A stretch of 64,000 nucleotides of DNA, taken from positions 1-64,000 of the forward strand of contig QCAW01000004.1 in NCBI GenBank assembly GCA_003281795.1, read 5' to 3'. Both the position numbers and the translations under genes were made by a program. Below the pieces are notes generated by a model. It saw nothing but the letters and a program-made list of their open reading frames with translations. It made no database searches and was not told the DNA's origin. Positions 16,851 through 26,543 of the stretch are shown piece by piece. Numbering within the stretch: the stretch's first letter is position 1; the number at the start of each line of letters is the position of its first letter. This DNA is from Pelagibacteraceae bacterium AG-345-F21 (GTDB lineage: Bacteria; Pseudomonadota; Alphaproteobacteria; Pelagibacterales; Pelagibacteraceae).

Positions 16851-19030
16851 TAATAGTTAGTATACCATTGGTTGTTTGCTTTATACAGTTCTTTAACGCT
16901 TATTTTTATTTCTTTTTTGATTTCAAAAAAGGTCTTTTGGGTCGCACCTATATTCTCATAAAATACATTGCTTTCTTTAAGTATTTTTTCAACATTCTTT
17001 AAATTATTTTGATCTACTTCAAGTACATATCTGCTTTGATCTTCTCCAAAAAAATATTCAAATTGATTAGTTAGCTTTTTAGGTTTATTTATTAAAACAC
17101 CAATATTGGACTCCATGGACATTTCAGCCAAAGCCACTAAAATCCCTCCACTTGAAATATCATGCACAGAATTAACTAATTCTGAGTTAATAATATTTAA
17201 AACAGCTTCACCATTATTTTTTTCATTTATTAAATTTACTTCAGGTGGCCGGCCATCTGAAATTGAATAAACTTCTTCATATAAGGCGCTTTGCTCCAAG
17301 TGTCCGAAGGTTTTGCCTACGGTAATAATTATACTATTTTCCTTTTTAAAATGATGGTTCATTGGCTTTTTAAATTGACGTATTAAACCAACACCACCAA
17401 TTACAGGTGTTGGAGAAATATTCTTTTTATTTGTACCATTGTAGAAAGAAACATTTCCTGAAACTACAGGATAATCTAAATATTCGCATGACTCTTTAAT
17501 ACCCATCAAACATTCAGCAAATTCTCCCATAATTTCTGGATTTTCAGGATTTCCAAAATTTAAACAATTTGTAATAGCTAAAGGTTTAGCCCCAACAGAA
17601 ATTAAGTTTCTCCAGTTTTCACAAACTATTTGTTTGCCTCCTGTTATCGGGTGGGACTTACAGTAATTTGCGGAAGAATCTACCGCTACAGCTATAGCCT
17701 TTTCTCTACCGTGTATTCTAATTATTGCAGCATCAGAACCAGATTTTTGAACAGTATCGCACATCACCATTTGATCAAATTGATTGGTAATCCATTTTTT
17801 ATTAGAATGATTAGGGGACGATAAAATTTTTATTAAAGAGTCTAATATTTTGATTTTTTTTAAATTTTTAATTTTTATCCTCTTATTTGATATTTTTTTC
17901 TTGTTCCATTTTCTATCATAAATTGGAGCTTTTGACGCTAACGCGTCTATAGGAATTTCACCTACAGTCTCAGAATTAAACTTTAATGTTAATTTATTTG
18001 TATTAGTTGTTTTTCCAATAACAACAAAATCTAAATCCCATTTTTCAAATATGCTTTTAGCATATTTTTCTTTACCATCTTCAAGAATGATCAGCATCCT
18101 TTCTTGACTTTCTGAAAGCATCATTTCGTAAGGTGTCATATTTTCTTCTCTACACGGAACCTTCTCTAAATTTAGTTCTATACCTAAATCTCCTTTAGAG
18201 GCCATTTCGACGCTGGAAGATGTAAGACCGGCTGCTCCCATATCTTGAATAGATATAATTGAATTGTCTTTCATGAGTTCTAAACAAGCTTCCATAAGTA
18301 ACTTTTCGGTAAATGGATCACCAACTTGAACAGTTGGTTTCTTATCTTCAGAATTTTCATCAAATTCTGCTGAAGCCATTGACGCTCCATGAATACCGTC
18401 TCTGCCTGTTTTAGAACCAACATAAACAACAGATTTATTATTTCCTTTTGCCTTTGAATAAAAAATTTTATTTTTTTTAGCATGACCTACCGCCATAGCG
18501 TTAACTAAAATATTTTCATTGTAAGTATCATTGAATTTAGTTTCTCCTGCCACGGTTGGAATTCCAATACAATTTCCGTAACCACCAATCCCCGATACTA
18601 CTCCATTAAGTAAACTCTTAGTTTTGAAATGATTAGGTGAGCCAAAATGAATTGAATTTAAAAGTGCAATTGGCCTTGCTCCCATTGTAAATACATCTCG
18701 TAGAATTCCTCCAACACCAGTAGCTGCACCTTGATAAGGCTCTATATAAGATGGATGATTATGACTTTCAATTTTAAAAATAATTGCATCATCATCTCCT
18801 ATATCTATTACACCAGCGTTTTCACCTGGTCCTTGAATTACTTGTTTTCCTTTAGTGGGTAATTTTTTCAGATGTTTTCTTGATGATTTATATGAACAAT
18901 GTTCATTCCACATTGCAGAAAAAATTCCTAGTTCTAATAAATTTGGTTCTCTTTTTAATATTTTTTTAATATTTGTATATTCTTCTGATTTTAAACCGTG
19001 CTTATCGATTATTTTTTGGGTTATTTTCAT
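16850..19030 (-). CDS. purL: Phosphoribosylformylglycinamidine synthase subunit PurL (small type)
   Basis: A 726-aa ATP-dependent synthase subunit converting FGAR to FGAM in purine synthesis. The N-terminal [16 protein letters not shown] carries the conserved active-site histidine. Tandem AIRS-like domains follow ([25 protein letters not shown], and a second half with [17 protein letters not shown]). This is the short PurL that needs separate PurS and PurQ, and both genes lie just upstream. It sits 5 nt after purQ and overlaps bolA by 1 nt. Confidence 0.97.
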   Translation of the reverse strand: MKITQKIIDKHGLKSEEYTNIKKILKREPNLLELGIFSAMWNEHCSYKSSRKHLKKLPTKGKQVIQGPGENAGVIDIGDDDAIIFKIESHNHPSYIEPYQGAATGVGGILRDVFTMGARPIALLNSIHFGSPNHFKTKSLLNGVVSGIGGYGNCIGIPTVAGETKFNDTYNENILVNAMAVGHAKKNKIFYSKAKGNNKSVVYVGSKTGRDGIHGASMASAEFDENSEDKKPTVQVGDPFTEKLLMEACLELMKDNSIISIQDMGAAGLTSSSVEMASKGDLGIELNLEKVPCREENMTPYEMMLSESQERMLIILEDGKEKYAKSIFEKWDLDFVVIGKTTNTNKLTLKFNSETVGEIPIDALASKAPIYDRKWNKKKISNKRIKIKNLKKIKILDSLIKILSSPNHSNKKWITNQFDQMVMCDTVQKSGSDAAIIRIHGREKAIAVAVDSSANYCKSHPITGGKQIVCENWRNLISVGAKPLAITNCLNFGNPENPEIMGEFAECLMGIKESCEYLDYPVVSGNVSFYNGTNKKNISPTPVIGGVGLIRQFKKPMNHHFKKENSIIITVGKTFGHLEQSALYEEVYSISDGRPPEVNLINEKNNGEAVLNIINSELVNSVHDISSGGILVALAEMSMESNIGVLINKPKKLTNQFEYFFGEDQSRYVLEVDQNNLKNVEKILKESNVFYENIGATQKTFFEIKKEIKISVKELYKANNQWYTNY

Positions 19031-19035
19031 TGATT

Positions 19036-19713
19036 TTAATTAAGTAAACTTGAAAATAAGTTAACACCATCAGTATTAGAAATTAATTTATCAACCATTC
19101 TTTCTGGATGAGGCATCATACCTAAAATATTTTTCTTTGAATTATAAATTCCAGCAATATTTTCTAAAGATCCATTTGGATTGTATTTTTCATTCACATC
19201 TCCCTCATCATTACAATATTTAAATGCAATCAAATTTTTTTCATTTAATTCGTTAAGATGTTCCTTATTGGTAAAATAGTTTCCTTCGTTATGTGCAATA
19301 TTTATTTTTAAAATTTCGTTTTTCTTATATTTTTTTGAAAAATTTGTCTCATTGTTCATAACTTTAATATTAATATCTTTATTTATAAATTTGAGATTTT
19401 CATTACGTAATAAAACACCTTTTAATAAACCTGTCTCTGTTAATATTTGAAATCCGTTACATATTCCTAACACTAAACATCCATCATTAGCAGCTTTTAT
19501 AACTTCATTAATAATTATTGATTTACCTGCAATCGCACCAGAACGTAGATAGTCTCCATAAGAAAATCCTCCTGGCACAACTATTAAGTCTGATTTTGGT
19601 AGCTTTGACTCTTTATGCCACACCATTTGATTTTTAAATTGCATTTTTTCTAAAGCAACTGAGATGTCCCTATCACAATTAGATCCGGGGAATACTATTA
19701 CAGATGATTTCAT
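19036..19713 (-). CDS. purQ: Phosphoribosylformylglycinamidine synthase subunit PurQ (glutaminase)
   Basis: A 225-aa class I glutamine amidotransferase that feeds ammonia to PurL. The nucleophile cysteine is C85 in LGICNGFQ. The catalytic His-Glu pair is in MMPHPERM near the C-terminus. FPGSNCDRD at the N-terminus is typical of PurQ. It overlaps purS by 1 nt (TAATG) and is followed closely by purL, giving the PurS-PurQ-PurL order of the three-part FGAM synthase. Confidence 0.97.
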   Translation of the reverse strand: MKSSVIVFPGSNCDRDISVALEKMQFKNQMVWHKESKLPKSDLIVVPGGFSYGDYLRSGAIAGKSIIINEVIKAANDGCLVLGICNGFQILTETGLLKGVLLRNENLKFINKDINIKVMNNETNFSKKYKKNEILKINIAHNEGNYFTNKEHLNELNEKNLIAFKYCNDEGDVNEKYNPNGSLENIAGIYNSKKNILGMMPHPERMVDKLISNTDGVNLFSSLLN

Positions 19714-19952
19714 TAAATTTTTTCTACTTTATAGTCTTCTATAATTAAATTTGCTAAAAGTTTTTTACACATATCATCAACTTTCTTTTTAGCCTCATTT
19801 TGATCATTATCGTCTAAATCAATTTCAAAATATTTCCCCTGTCTTATATTTTTCAAATTATCCATCCCAAGATTTTGCAATGTATTTTGAACCACTTTTC
19901 CCTGTGGATCTAACACATCTTTCTTTAGTGTAATTGTGACTGAAAATTTCAA
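19713..19952 (-). CDS. purS: Phosphoribosylformylglycinamidine synthase subunit PurS
   Basis: A 79-aa subunit that bridges PurQ and PurL. Family features are VTITLKKDVLDPQGKVVQNTL near the start and GKYFEIDLDD in the middle. The start is taken as TTG 19952, one nt after the purC stop. This gives the usual PurS length, whereas the longer open frame from 20003 would run into purC and add residues unrelated to the family. A TTG start with tight coupling implies translation by ribosomes finishing purC. Confidence 0.9.
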   Translation of the reverse strand: MKFSVTITLKKDVLDPQGKVVQNTLQNLGMDNLKNIRQGKYFEIDLDDNDQNEAKKKVDDMCKKLLANLIIEDYKVEKI

Positions 19953-19953
19953 T

Positions 19954-20745
19954 TTATTTTTTCTTAAAATTAATAGAGGTTGTTTTTCCGAAATTAACTT
20001 CACTTATATTAGTTTCTTCCGGCATAATTCCTAATCTTCTAGCTACTTCCTGGTAGGCTTGGATAACGTTACCTAAATCTTTTCTAAATCTATCTTTATC
20101 TAGTTTTTTTTCTGTTTTAACATCCCACAATCTACAAGTGTCTGGACTTATTTCATCAGCCAGAACAATTTCTTTTTTTTCAGTATCTTTGTTCCATGCT
20201 TTTCCATATTCAATTTTAAAATCAACTAATTTAATTCCTATACCTCTAAAAATACCCAACAATAAATCATTAATTCTGTAAGTGATTTTGTCAATTTCTT
20301 CTATTTCACTCTCATTTGCCCACCCAAAAGAAAAAATATGTTCTTTAGAAACTAATGGATCTTCAAGTTCATCTTTTTTATAGCAATATTCTAATAAAGG
20401 CTTCTCTAACACCGTGCCTTCGGGGATTCCTAATCTTTTTGTTAAAGATCCAGTCGCTATATTTCGAACAATAAACTCAATAGGAAAAATCTCGGCTTTT
20501 CTAATTAATTGCTCTCTCATATTAAGTCTTTTGACAAAATGGTTTTTTATTCCACATTGAGCTAGATTTGTTAGCAAATATTCAGATATTCTGTTATTCA
20601 AGACTCCTTTTCCTTCAACTTTTGCTTTTTTTAAATTATTAAAAGCAGTAGCATCATCCTTGAAGTGTTGAATAACTAAATTTTTATCTTTCGTTTCATA
20701 GATAATTTTAGCTTTACCTTCGTATAATTTATTTCCTTTATTCAT
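19954..20745 (-). CDS. purC: Phosphoribosylaminoimidazole-succinocarboxamide synthase
   Basis: A 263-aa SAICAR synthetase joining aspartate to CAIR in purine synthesis. KLYEGKAKIIYETKDKNLVI at the start is the ATP-binding glycine-rich region. FPIEFIVRNIATGSLTKRLG and LVDFKIEYGK then LADEISPDTCRLWD are the family signatures. It lies one nt after purB and one nt before purS, consistent with a single transcript for steps 4 and 6-8 of the pathway. Confidence 0.97.
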   Translation of the reverse strand: MNKGNKLYEGKAKIIYETKDKNLVIQHFKDDATAFNNLKKAKVEGKGVLNNRISEYLLTNLAQCGIKNHFVKRLNMREQLIRKAEIFPIEFIVRNIATGSLTKRLGIPEGTVLEKPLLEYCYKKDELEDPLVSKEHIFSFGWANESEIEEIDKITYRINDLLLGIFRGIGIKLVDFKIEYGKAWNKDTEKKEIVLADEISPDTCRLWDVKTEKKLDKDRFRKDLGNVIQAYQEVARRLGIMPEETNISEVNFGKTTSINFKKK

Positions 20746-20746
20746 T

Positions 20747-22045
20747 TTAATTCTTCTTTAAACTTCTATTAAAAATTATATTAATTCTTTTAGTATGATA
20801 ACTAAAATCAAATAGCTTTTTAAGTTTATTAACAGGTATTTTACTTGTAATTTTTTTATCTGAAACAATATTCTTTAAAAAAGAGGAATTTTCTTTCCAA
20901 GACTTCATTGCATTACTTTGAACTATTTTATAAGACTCTTCCCTTGTAAATCCAACACTAGTCAATTCAAGTAAAATTCTTTGAGAAAAAAATATTCCAT
21001 TTGTAATATTTAAATTTTTTTGCATGTTTTTTGGATAAATATTTAAGTTTTTTACAACGAAATTTAATCTAGCTAGGGCAAAATCCAATGCTATTGTTGC
21101 ATCCGGCCCTATATTTCTCTCAACAGCAGAATGTGAAATATCTCTCTCATGCCAGAGAGCAACATTTTCTAGTGCAGGAACTACGCTGGATCTTATTAAT
21201 CTAGACAGTCCAGTCAAATTTTCACTTAAAATTGGATTTCTCTTGTGTGGCATAGCAGAGGAACCTTTTTGTTTTTTTCCAAAAAATTCTTCAACTTCTA
21301 AAACTTCAGTTCTTTGTAAATGTCTCACTTCTGTTGCTAATCTCTCAATAGAACTTGCAATAATTCCAAGTGTTGAAAAAAATTGAGCATGTCTATCTCT
21401 CGGTATAACTTGAGTAGATATTGGTTCCACATTAAGTTTAAGTTTTTTTGCAACATATTTTTCCACTCTTGGATCAATATTCGCAAAAGTTCCAACTGCA
21501 CCAGAAATTGCACATGTAGAAATTTCTTTAATAGAATCTTCTAGTCTTTTTTTATTTCTTAAAAATTCTTGGTAAAAGCTTAACATTTTAAGACCAAAAG
21601 TAATGGGTTCCGCATGGATTCCATGACTCCTGCCGATACATAAAGTATATTTATGTTTTTTTGCTTGATATTTAATTGAGACTAATAATTGATTGATGTC
21701 TTTCAATAAGATTTCACCTGATTGCTTTAGCTGAAGATTAAAACAAGTATCCAAGACATCAGATGAAGTCATTCCTTTGTGAAGATACCTAGCTTCTTTA
21801 CCAGCCTTTTCAGTGATAGAAGTTAAAAAGGCTATAATATCGTGTTTAACCCTATCTTCAATTTGTAAAATCCTTTTTACATTTATTCTTGCTTTCGATT
21901 TTACTTTTTTGACAACACCTTTTGGAATAATTTTTAGTTTTTCCATAGCTTCTGCTGCTGCTATCTCTATATCTAACCAAATATTATATTTGTTATAGTC
22001 TTCCCAAATACTTTTTATTTGTTTTCTTGAATATCTTTCTATCAT
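20747..22045 (-). CDS. purB: Adenylosuccinate lyase
   Basis: A 432-aa fumarase/aspartase-superfamily enzyme acting twice in purine synthesis (SAICAR to AICAR, adenylosuccinate to AMP). The signature SSAMPHKRNPI carries the flexible-loop catalytic serine. The histidines in GMTSSDVLDT and CIGRSHGIHAEP also fit. Its length matches the short bacterial type. Spacing is 7 nt to map and 1 nt to purC. Confidence 0.97.
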   Translation of the reverse strand: MIERYSRKQIKSIWEDYNKYNIWLDIEIAAAEAMEKLKIIPKGVVKKVKSKARINVKRILQIEDRVKHDIIAFLTSITEKAGKEARYLHKGMTSSDVLDTCFNLQLKQSGEILLKDINQLLVSIKYQAKKHKYTLCIGRSHGIHAEPITFGLKMLSFYQEFLRNKKRLEDSIKEISTCAISGAVGTFANIDPRVEKYVAKKLKLNVEPISTQVIPRDRHAQFFSTLGIIASSIERLATEVRHLQRTEVLEVEEFFGKKQKGSSAMPHKRNPILSENLTGLSRLIRSSVVPALENVALWHERDISHSAVERNIGPDATIALDFALARLNFVVKNLNIYPKNMQKNLNITNGIFFSQRILLELTSVGFTREESYKIVQSNAMKSWKENSSFLKNIVSDKKITSKIPVNKLKKLFDFSYHTKRINIIFNRSLKKN

Positions 22046-22052
22046 CTAACTT

Positions 22053-22808
22053 CTATTTTTTATTTTTTGATAATGTAAAAATTTCACAACCTTCTTTAGT
22101 TACTCCAATAGTATGTTCAAATTGTGCTGATAAAGATTTATCTTTTGTTACTGCTGTCCAACCATCTTGAAGTATTTTTGTCTCATAATTTCCAAAGTTT
22201 ATCATAGGTTCAATAGTAAAAATCATTCCAGCTTTTATTTTATCTCCTTCACCTTCTTTGCCATAGTGTAACACATTAGGTTCTTTATGAAATATTTGTC
22301 CAATGCCGTGACCGCAAAAATCCTGTACTACAGAAAATCCTTCAGCCTCAACATGATTTTGAATAGCAGCTCCAATGTCTCCTAAATTAATATCCTCTTT
22401 TACAATTTGTATTGCTTTCATCATAGCTTCATAAGTTGTTTTGACTAATTTCTTTGCTTTTATAGACACTTCACCTATTTCAAAAGTTCTGCTTGTATCA
22501 CCATGCCATCCATCTTTTAAAGCTGTAACATCAACATTAATTATATCACCTTCTTTTAAAGTCTTATCAGAGGGAATGCCATGACAAACCACATGGTTTA
22601 CTGAAGTGCAACATGACTTAGGGAAACCTCGATAAAATAAAGGAGCTGAGTAGGCTCCGTGGTCATTTATATACTCATAACAAAGTTTATCAATTTTATC
22701 TGTACGTGTTCCGGGGCTAACTATTTTAGCAATTTCATCAAGAGCTCCAGCTGCAATAATTCCCGCTTGTCTTGTTTTATCAAATGCTTCTTTATAATTT
22801 TCTTTCAT
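22053..22808 (-). CDS. map: Type I methionine aminopeptidase
   Basis: A 251-aa metalloprotease removing initiator methionine from nascent proteins. The five metal ligands are in place: aspartates in NVDVTALKDGWHGDTSRTF, histidine in GHGIGQIFH, and glutamates in TIEPMINFG and QFEHTIGV. The histidine in VNHVVCHGIP is the conserved catalytic one. It overlaps sfsA by 1 nt (TAATG), second in the nine-gene minus-strand run. Confidence 0.97.
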   Translation of the reverse strand: MKENYKEAFDKTRQAGIIAAGALDEIAKIVSPGTRTDKIDKLCYEYINDHGAYSAPLFYRGFPKSCCTSVNHVVCHGIPSDKTLKEGDIINVDVTALKDGWHGDTSRTFEIGEVSIKAKKLVKTTYEAMMKAIQIVKEDINLGDIGAAIQNHVEAEGFSVVQDFCGHGIGQIFHKEPNVLHYGKEGEGDKIKAGMIFTIEPMINFGNYETKILQDGWTAVTKDKSLSAQFEHTIGVTKEGCEIFTLSKNKK

Positions 22809-23500
22809 TAAATTTTGAATTTTATTTTTCGATTTAGTTTTATTCCTTTTGGTGAAAATTTACAATCATAGCAAAGCACTTTTAATTTTTTTTTAACAGC
22901 TTTTTCTAACAATTGGTAATATTCAGGATCTAAATCTTTTGCAATTTCAAAAACTTTACAATCTTCTCTTTGAACTACGTATAAAAGATAAATTTCATAG
23001 CCTTGTTTACTTGCTTTTAATAATTCTTCAATATGTTTAAGACCCCTGGAAGTCACAGCATCAGGAAATTCACCTATACCTTTTCTTCTTAAGAGCGTAA
23101 CATTTTTTACTTCTATAAAAGATTTTTGTTTTTTATTTGAAATCAAAAAGTCAAATCTAGTATTTTTACCAAACTTGACCTCTGATTTAATGGAAACATT
23201 TTTAAATTCCTTTATATAGTTGTTAGTTAAAGCATTATAAACAATTTTATTAGTTAAATGAGTATTTACTCCTACCTTAGAAGAACTTGTTTCTATAATT
23301 TGGAGAGTGTACTTTAACTTTCTTTTGGGATTATTAGTTTCACTCAACCAGACTTTATTGCCTTTTTCTAAAAGACCGAACATTGATCCAGTATTAGGAC
23401 AATGAGCAACTACTATTTTATTATTTATTTCAATATCTACAAAAAATCGTTTATATCTTTTAATAAATACACCTGATATTAATTTATTCTCAAAGATCAT
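22808..23500 (-). CDS. sfsA: SfsA family protein (sugar fermentation stimulation homologue)
   Basis: A 230-aa protein of the SfsA family, which combines an OB-like N-terminal half with a restriction-endonuclease-like fold. Features include CPNTGSMFGL, then the nuclease-like TRFDFLISNKKQKSFIEVKNVTL (an acid in FDFL, and the ExK of EVK), and FPDAVTSRGLKHIEEL. E. coli SfsA binds DNA and has been linked to maltose gene regulation; its true role is unclear. It is the first gene of the purine/map run, and the next gene diverges only 16 nt away. Confidence 0.92.
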   Translation of the reverse strand: MIFENKLISGVFIKRYKRFFVDIEINNKIVVAHCPNTGSMFGLLEKGNKVWLSETNNPKRKLKYTLQIIETSSSKVGVNTHLTNKIVYNALTNNYIKEFKNVSIKSEVKFGKNTRFDFLISNKKQKSFIEVKNVTLLRRKGIGEFPDAVTSRGLKHIEELLKASKQGYEIYLLYVVQREDCKVFEIAKDLDPEYYQLLEKAVKKKLKVLCYDCKFSPKGIKLNRKIKFKI

Positions 23501-23516
23501 ATATAATTTTTAATCT

Positions 23517-24275
23517 ATGAAGAAAAAAAACAAAAAAGTAAATGCAGCAATTTTAATTATTGGTAATGAAATTTTATCAGGTAGAACACAGGATAAAAAT
23601 ATCGCTTTTATAAGTAATTGGTTAAACTCTAACTGTGGAATAACAGTACGTGAGGTAAGAATTATACCTGACGTTGAAAAAACTATTATTGAAAATATCA
23701 GAGTTTTATCTAAAAAATTTAATTATGTATTTACCACTGGTGGCATAGGGCCTACACACGACGACATCACATCCCAATCTATCGCTAAAGCTTTTAAACT
23801 AAATTATGGATTTCATAAAGAAGCTTTTAGAATATTAGAAAGTTATTACGGAAAAAAAAAATTTAATGATGGAAGAAGAAAAATGGCCAAGATGCCAAGT
23901 GGAGCTAAACTAATATACAATCCATCTAGTGCAGCACCGGGCTTTATGACAAAAAATATCTTATCATTACCTGGTGTACCCTCAATCTTAAATTCTATGA
24001 TAGACAATTGTAAAAGATATTTAGTTAAAGGATTAAAGGTTCATAGCAAAACTTTAAATCTTTTTACTGTAGAGAGTAACATTTCAAAAAAATTAGAAAT
24101 TATACAAAAAAAATATATTAAATCCGTTGACATAGGCAGCTATCCTTTTTTTAGATTAGGGAAAATAGGAGTTTCAATCGTTTCAAGATCAACTTCAAAA
24201 ATAAAAATAAATCAAGTGCACAAAGAATTATTAATTCTTGCTAAATCTAAAAAAATAAAAATTTTAAAAATTTAA
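23517..24275 (+). CDS. CinA N-terminal-type (molybdopterin-binding-like) protein
   Basis: A 252-aa protein with the MoCF_biosynth/CinA N-terminal domain: ILIIGNEILSGRTQDKN at the start and FTTGGIGPTHDDITSQSIAKAF in the middle. LPGVPSILNSMID is also typical. It lacks the C-terminal nicotinamide-nucleotide amidase domain of full CinA. Such stand-alone proteins are usually annotated as competence/damage-inducible or ADP-ribose pyrophosphatase-type, and the function is unsettled. The last 4 nt overlap the convergent glycosyltransferase gene. Confidence 0.85.
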   Translation: MKKKNKKVNAAILIIGNEILSGRTQDKNIAFISNWLNSNCGITVREVRIIPDVEKTIIENIRVLSKKFNYVFTTGGIGPTHDDITSQSIAKAFKLNYGFHKEAFRILESYYGKKKFNDGRRKMAKMPSGAKLIYNPSSAAPGFMTKNILSLPGVPSILNSMIDNCKRYLVKGLKVHSKTLNLFTVESNISKKLEIIQKKYIKSVDIGSYPFFRLGKIGVSIVSRSTSKIKINQVHKELLILAKSKKIKILKI

Positions 24276-25225
24276 ATTAAACTTAAAACTTCATCAACTT
24301 CTATTGAATTAATATCATTAGTTCCATGCAATTTTTTACTGTCTAAAATTCTTGTGTATCTATTTTTTGGTGCAAATTTTTCAGGATTTGTTGGACCAAA
24401 TAAAACTATCATTGGTACGTTCGCTAAAGACATCATATGCATTATACCATTATCAATTGAAACAGCAGTTTCTAACCTAGAAGATAAAGCTGTAACTAAA
24501 GCAGGACAAGATAGCTTAGAGTTAGCTTCAGGGAAAATTGCAGTGGGAACTTGGCTTTTAATTTTTTCGATTAAATTAATCTTATCTTTTTCTATAAAAA
24601 ATACTGGAACTTTATTTTTGGAAATAACTTTATTAGCCAAAGATGTAAATTTAAAAATCGACCAACTTTTTTTCCTATATTCGTTTCCTTGAGTAATTGA
24701 AAAACCAACGTAGTTAGAATTAGGAAGCAATCTTTTTGCTTCAGTCAAAATTTCCTTTGGCAGGGTATTAGTTTTGAAGTCCAATTTAATAATATCTTCG
24801 TCTAGAAATAAGCTTAAATTTTTTAGATTATCATAAGAATTAGTATTTATTTTTTTTGAAGAAAAAAAACCATTAAAAGTTCTAGAGTAAAAAGAAGAAT
24901 GAGGCACTCTCTTCAAAATTAAAGAATTTCTAATTTTGGTCTGTAAATCGATTATAAGATCAAAATTACCAAAACTCTTTTTTGAAGCTCTTTTTTTTGC
25001 TAACAAAAGGTGCCACCATCTAAAGCCAAAATATTTTAAACCCAAGTCAACTGTTTCTAACTTGATATTATACTCTCTTAATTTTCCATTAAAATGGTTT
25101 GTATGGGCACCTAAATAAAAAAACTTGGCTTTCTTAAAATGACTTTTTAAACTTAGTAAAAAAGGAAATAGTTGTATTGAATCACCCAATCCACCACCAG
25201 AATTATAAATTAGTATTTTTTTCAT
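24272..25225 (-). CDS. Glycosyltransferase family 9 (heptosyltransferase-like) protein
   Basis: A 317-aa protein resembling ADP-heptose:LPS heptosyltransferases: SGGGLGDSIQLFPFLLSLK at the N-terminus, and in the C-terminal domain VSIDNGIMHMMSLANVPMIVLFGPTNPEKFAPKN, which is the GT9 nucleotide-sugar site. It would transfer a sugar onto lipid A core or another surface glycan on the cytoplasmic face of the inner membrane. Its exact donor and acceptor are unknown. Its start is about 70 nt from the first tRNA-Leu fragment, so it marks the left flank of the accessory region. Confidence 0.82.
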   Translation of the reverse strand: MKKILIYNSGGGLGDSIQLFPFLLSLKSHFKKAKFFYLGAHTNHFNGKLREYNIKLETVDLGLKYFGFRWWHLLLAKKRASKKSFGNFDLIIDLQTKIRNSLILKRVPHSSFYSRTFNGFFSSKKINTNSYDNLKNLSLFLDEDIIKLDFKTNTLPKEILTEAKRLLPNSNYVGFSITQGNEYRKKSWSIFKFTSLANKVISKNKVPVFFIEKDKINLIEKIKSQVPTAIFPEANSKLSCPALVTALSSRLETAVSIDNGIMHMMSLANVPMIVLFGPTNPEKFAPKNRYTRILDSKKLHGTNDINSIEVDEVLSLI

Positions 25226-25294
25226 GTAATTAATATACTTTATAAGAATTAAATAATAATATAAATTTCATATACATATTACAAAAATTAATGT

Positions 25295-25333
25295 GCCCTC
25301 GTTGTGAAATTGGTAGACACAAAGGACTTAAAA
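25295..25333 (+). repeat. 5' fragment of tRNA-Leu(UAA), copy 1 (att-like core)
   Basis: It matches positions 1-39 of the intact tRNA-Leu at 32007 with a single difference (T at 25303 in place of G). The match stops exactly at the end of the anticodon loop and the 3' half is missing, so it cannot be a working tRNA. AGGG at 25338-25341 could pair with CCCT of the acceptor strand. The upstream flank differs from those of the other two copies, consistent with the original chromosomal tRNA position. Confidence 0.85.
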
Positions 25334-25373
25334 CACCAGGGATTCACAAACTTCATTGTCTCAGACGGTATCA

Positions 25374-25390
25374 GGTAGTCTCAAAACATT
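25374..25390 (+). repeat. Conserved left-end site GGTAGTCT, copy 1
   Basis: GGTAGTCT followed by an A-rich stretch and CAT begins 41 nt after the end of the tRNA fragment. The same site is found at the same distance after fragment 2 (30713). TAGTCT is the reverse complement of AGACTA, present in the repeat cluster at 25453, so the two could be oppositely oriented binding sites for one protein. Confidence 0.55.
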
Positions 25391-25452
25391 ATTAATCCAA
25401 ACTTTCTTATTTAACCCTTCAATTAATAATGGAATTCAAGAAAAATTAATAT

Positions 25453-25507
25453 GTGCAGACTAGGTGCATACTGGGAGATAATTAGGAGACAGAGAGGGAA
25501 AATTTGG
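25453..25507 (+). repeat. Direct-repeat cluster A (ACTAG type)
   Basis: A short run of degenerate units reads ACTAGGTGC, ACTGGGAGATA, TTAGGAGACAG, ending AGAGGGAAAATTT. Units are spaced 10-12 nt, about one helical turn. The first ACTAG (25459) lies 126 nt after the tRNA fragment. It is closely related to cluster B at 26496, which has one unit fewer. It ends 12 nt before the start of the hydrolase-like gene, so it might also affect that gene's expression. Confidence 0.6.
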
Positions 25508-25519
25508 TAAGATGATTTA

Positions 25520-26464
25520 ATGAACAAAATTTTACTTTTTCTTCTAATGATTTTAATTTTTTTTAATAATAAATCATTTGCTGAACCTGAAATAATTAAG
25601 ATTAATAATAAAAATATAGAAGTAATTAAATTTCAAGTACCTGATCAAATGTTTCCAGATAAAAAAGATGTTTTAGCTCAAATTCATTTTCCAAAAAATA
25701 ATAATAAAAAATTATCTTTAATCATTCACCAACACGGAAGTACTAGGGATGGTTTAAAATTTGAGAAATGGGGAGGTAGGACAGATGAATGGGGTAAAAG
25801 ATTAGTTAAAAAAGCTTTAGAAAGAGGTTACGCAGTAGCTCTGCTTGATTCTTTTTATAAAAGAAAATTAAAACCCACAGATAAACAAAAGTTTCCGAAC
25901 GCTGTCTTGATTAGCGAAGAACTTAACTTAATATTATCAAAGGATGAAAGATTGGATAAATCAAAATTTTTTTATACTGGTTTTAGCTATGGGGCAGGTC
26001 AAGTACTAAAACTTCAAGACAAAAGGTCTAGAAACAATTCATTTAAAGCAGCTGTGGCAGCAGAGCCTGGATGTAACATTGTATCTTTACCGCACAAATC
26101 AAATATCAAAACTTTAATAATTAAAGGTGAGGAAAGCCATTATCATCCCATTGCATGTCAGTATTATTATAATCTTATTAAAGAAATGGGTAATGAAATT
26201 GAATATGTATCTATACCGAAGGCAAATCATTTTTTTAGTTTAAACGGATCAATTGGAAAAGGAATGGCGGTTAATGGATGTTCAGACAATATAATTATAC
26301 GTTATCCTGATCGGACATATAAACTTGCAGATGGAACATCAATAAATAAGAAAGAAGCTTCAAGAAGGTGTTTAACAAAAGAATCTGGTATTGGTAAAAC
26401 AAGAGAGAAATTGGATGAAGCTATAAATATATCACTAAATTTTATTGATAATTATAATAGATAA
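25520..26464 (+). CDS. Secreted alpha/beta-hydrolase-like protein (dienelactone hydrolase type)
   Basis: A 314-aa protein with an N-terminal signal peptide (hydrophobic residues 2-20, then SFA|EP). The alpha/beta-hydrolase nucleophile elbow GFSYG has S156, and the likely catalytic histidine is H237 in KANHFFSLNG. An early HQHGSTRDG matches the oxyanion region of such enzymes. This suggests an esterase or peptidase-like enzyme outside the cytoplasm; the substrate is unknown. It is the first cargo gene after tRNA fragment 1 and cluster A. A second secreted hydrolase-like gene sits in the same position after fragment 2 (30836). Confidence 0.7.
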   Translation: MNKILLFLLMILIFFNNKSFAEPEIIKINNKNIEVIKFQVPDQMFPDKKDVLAQIHFPKNNNKKLSLIIHQHGSTRDGLKFEKWGGRTDEWGKRLVKKALERGYAVALLDSFYKRKLKPTDKQKFPNAVLISEELNLILSKDERLDKSKFFYTGFSYGAGQVLKLQDKRSRNNSFKAAVAAEPGCNIVSLPHKSNIKTLIIKGEESHYHPIACQYYYNLIKEMGNEIEYVSIPKANHFFSLNGSIGKGMAVNGCSDNIIIRYPDRTYKLADGTSINKKEASRRCLTKESGIGKTREKLDEAINISLNFIDNYNR

Positions 26465-26495
26465 ATAGCTTATATTGATTTAATTGATATTACTT

Positions 26496-26540
26496 TGTGC
26501 AAACTAGTAGACAAACTGGAAGATAAAGAGGTAAAATTTT
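26496..26540 (+). repeat. Direct-repeat cluster B (ACTAG type)
   Basis: It is related to cluster A: TGTGCAAACTAG, then ACTGGAAGATA, then AGAGGTAAAATTT, with one repeat unit missing compared with A. It follows the hydrolase-like gene by 31 nt and ends 3 nt before a 24-codon ORF. There is no tRNA fragment in front of it, so it may be the left end of an older element whose core was lost. Confidence 0.55.
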
Positions 26541-26543
26541 AAT

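Noticed and set aside
18280-18483. Small minus-strand ORF inside purL
   Set aside because: Out-of-frame shadow of a highly conserved gene.
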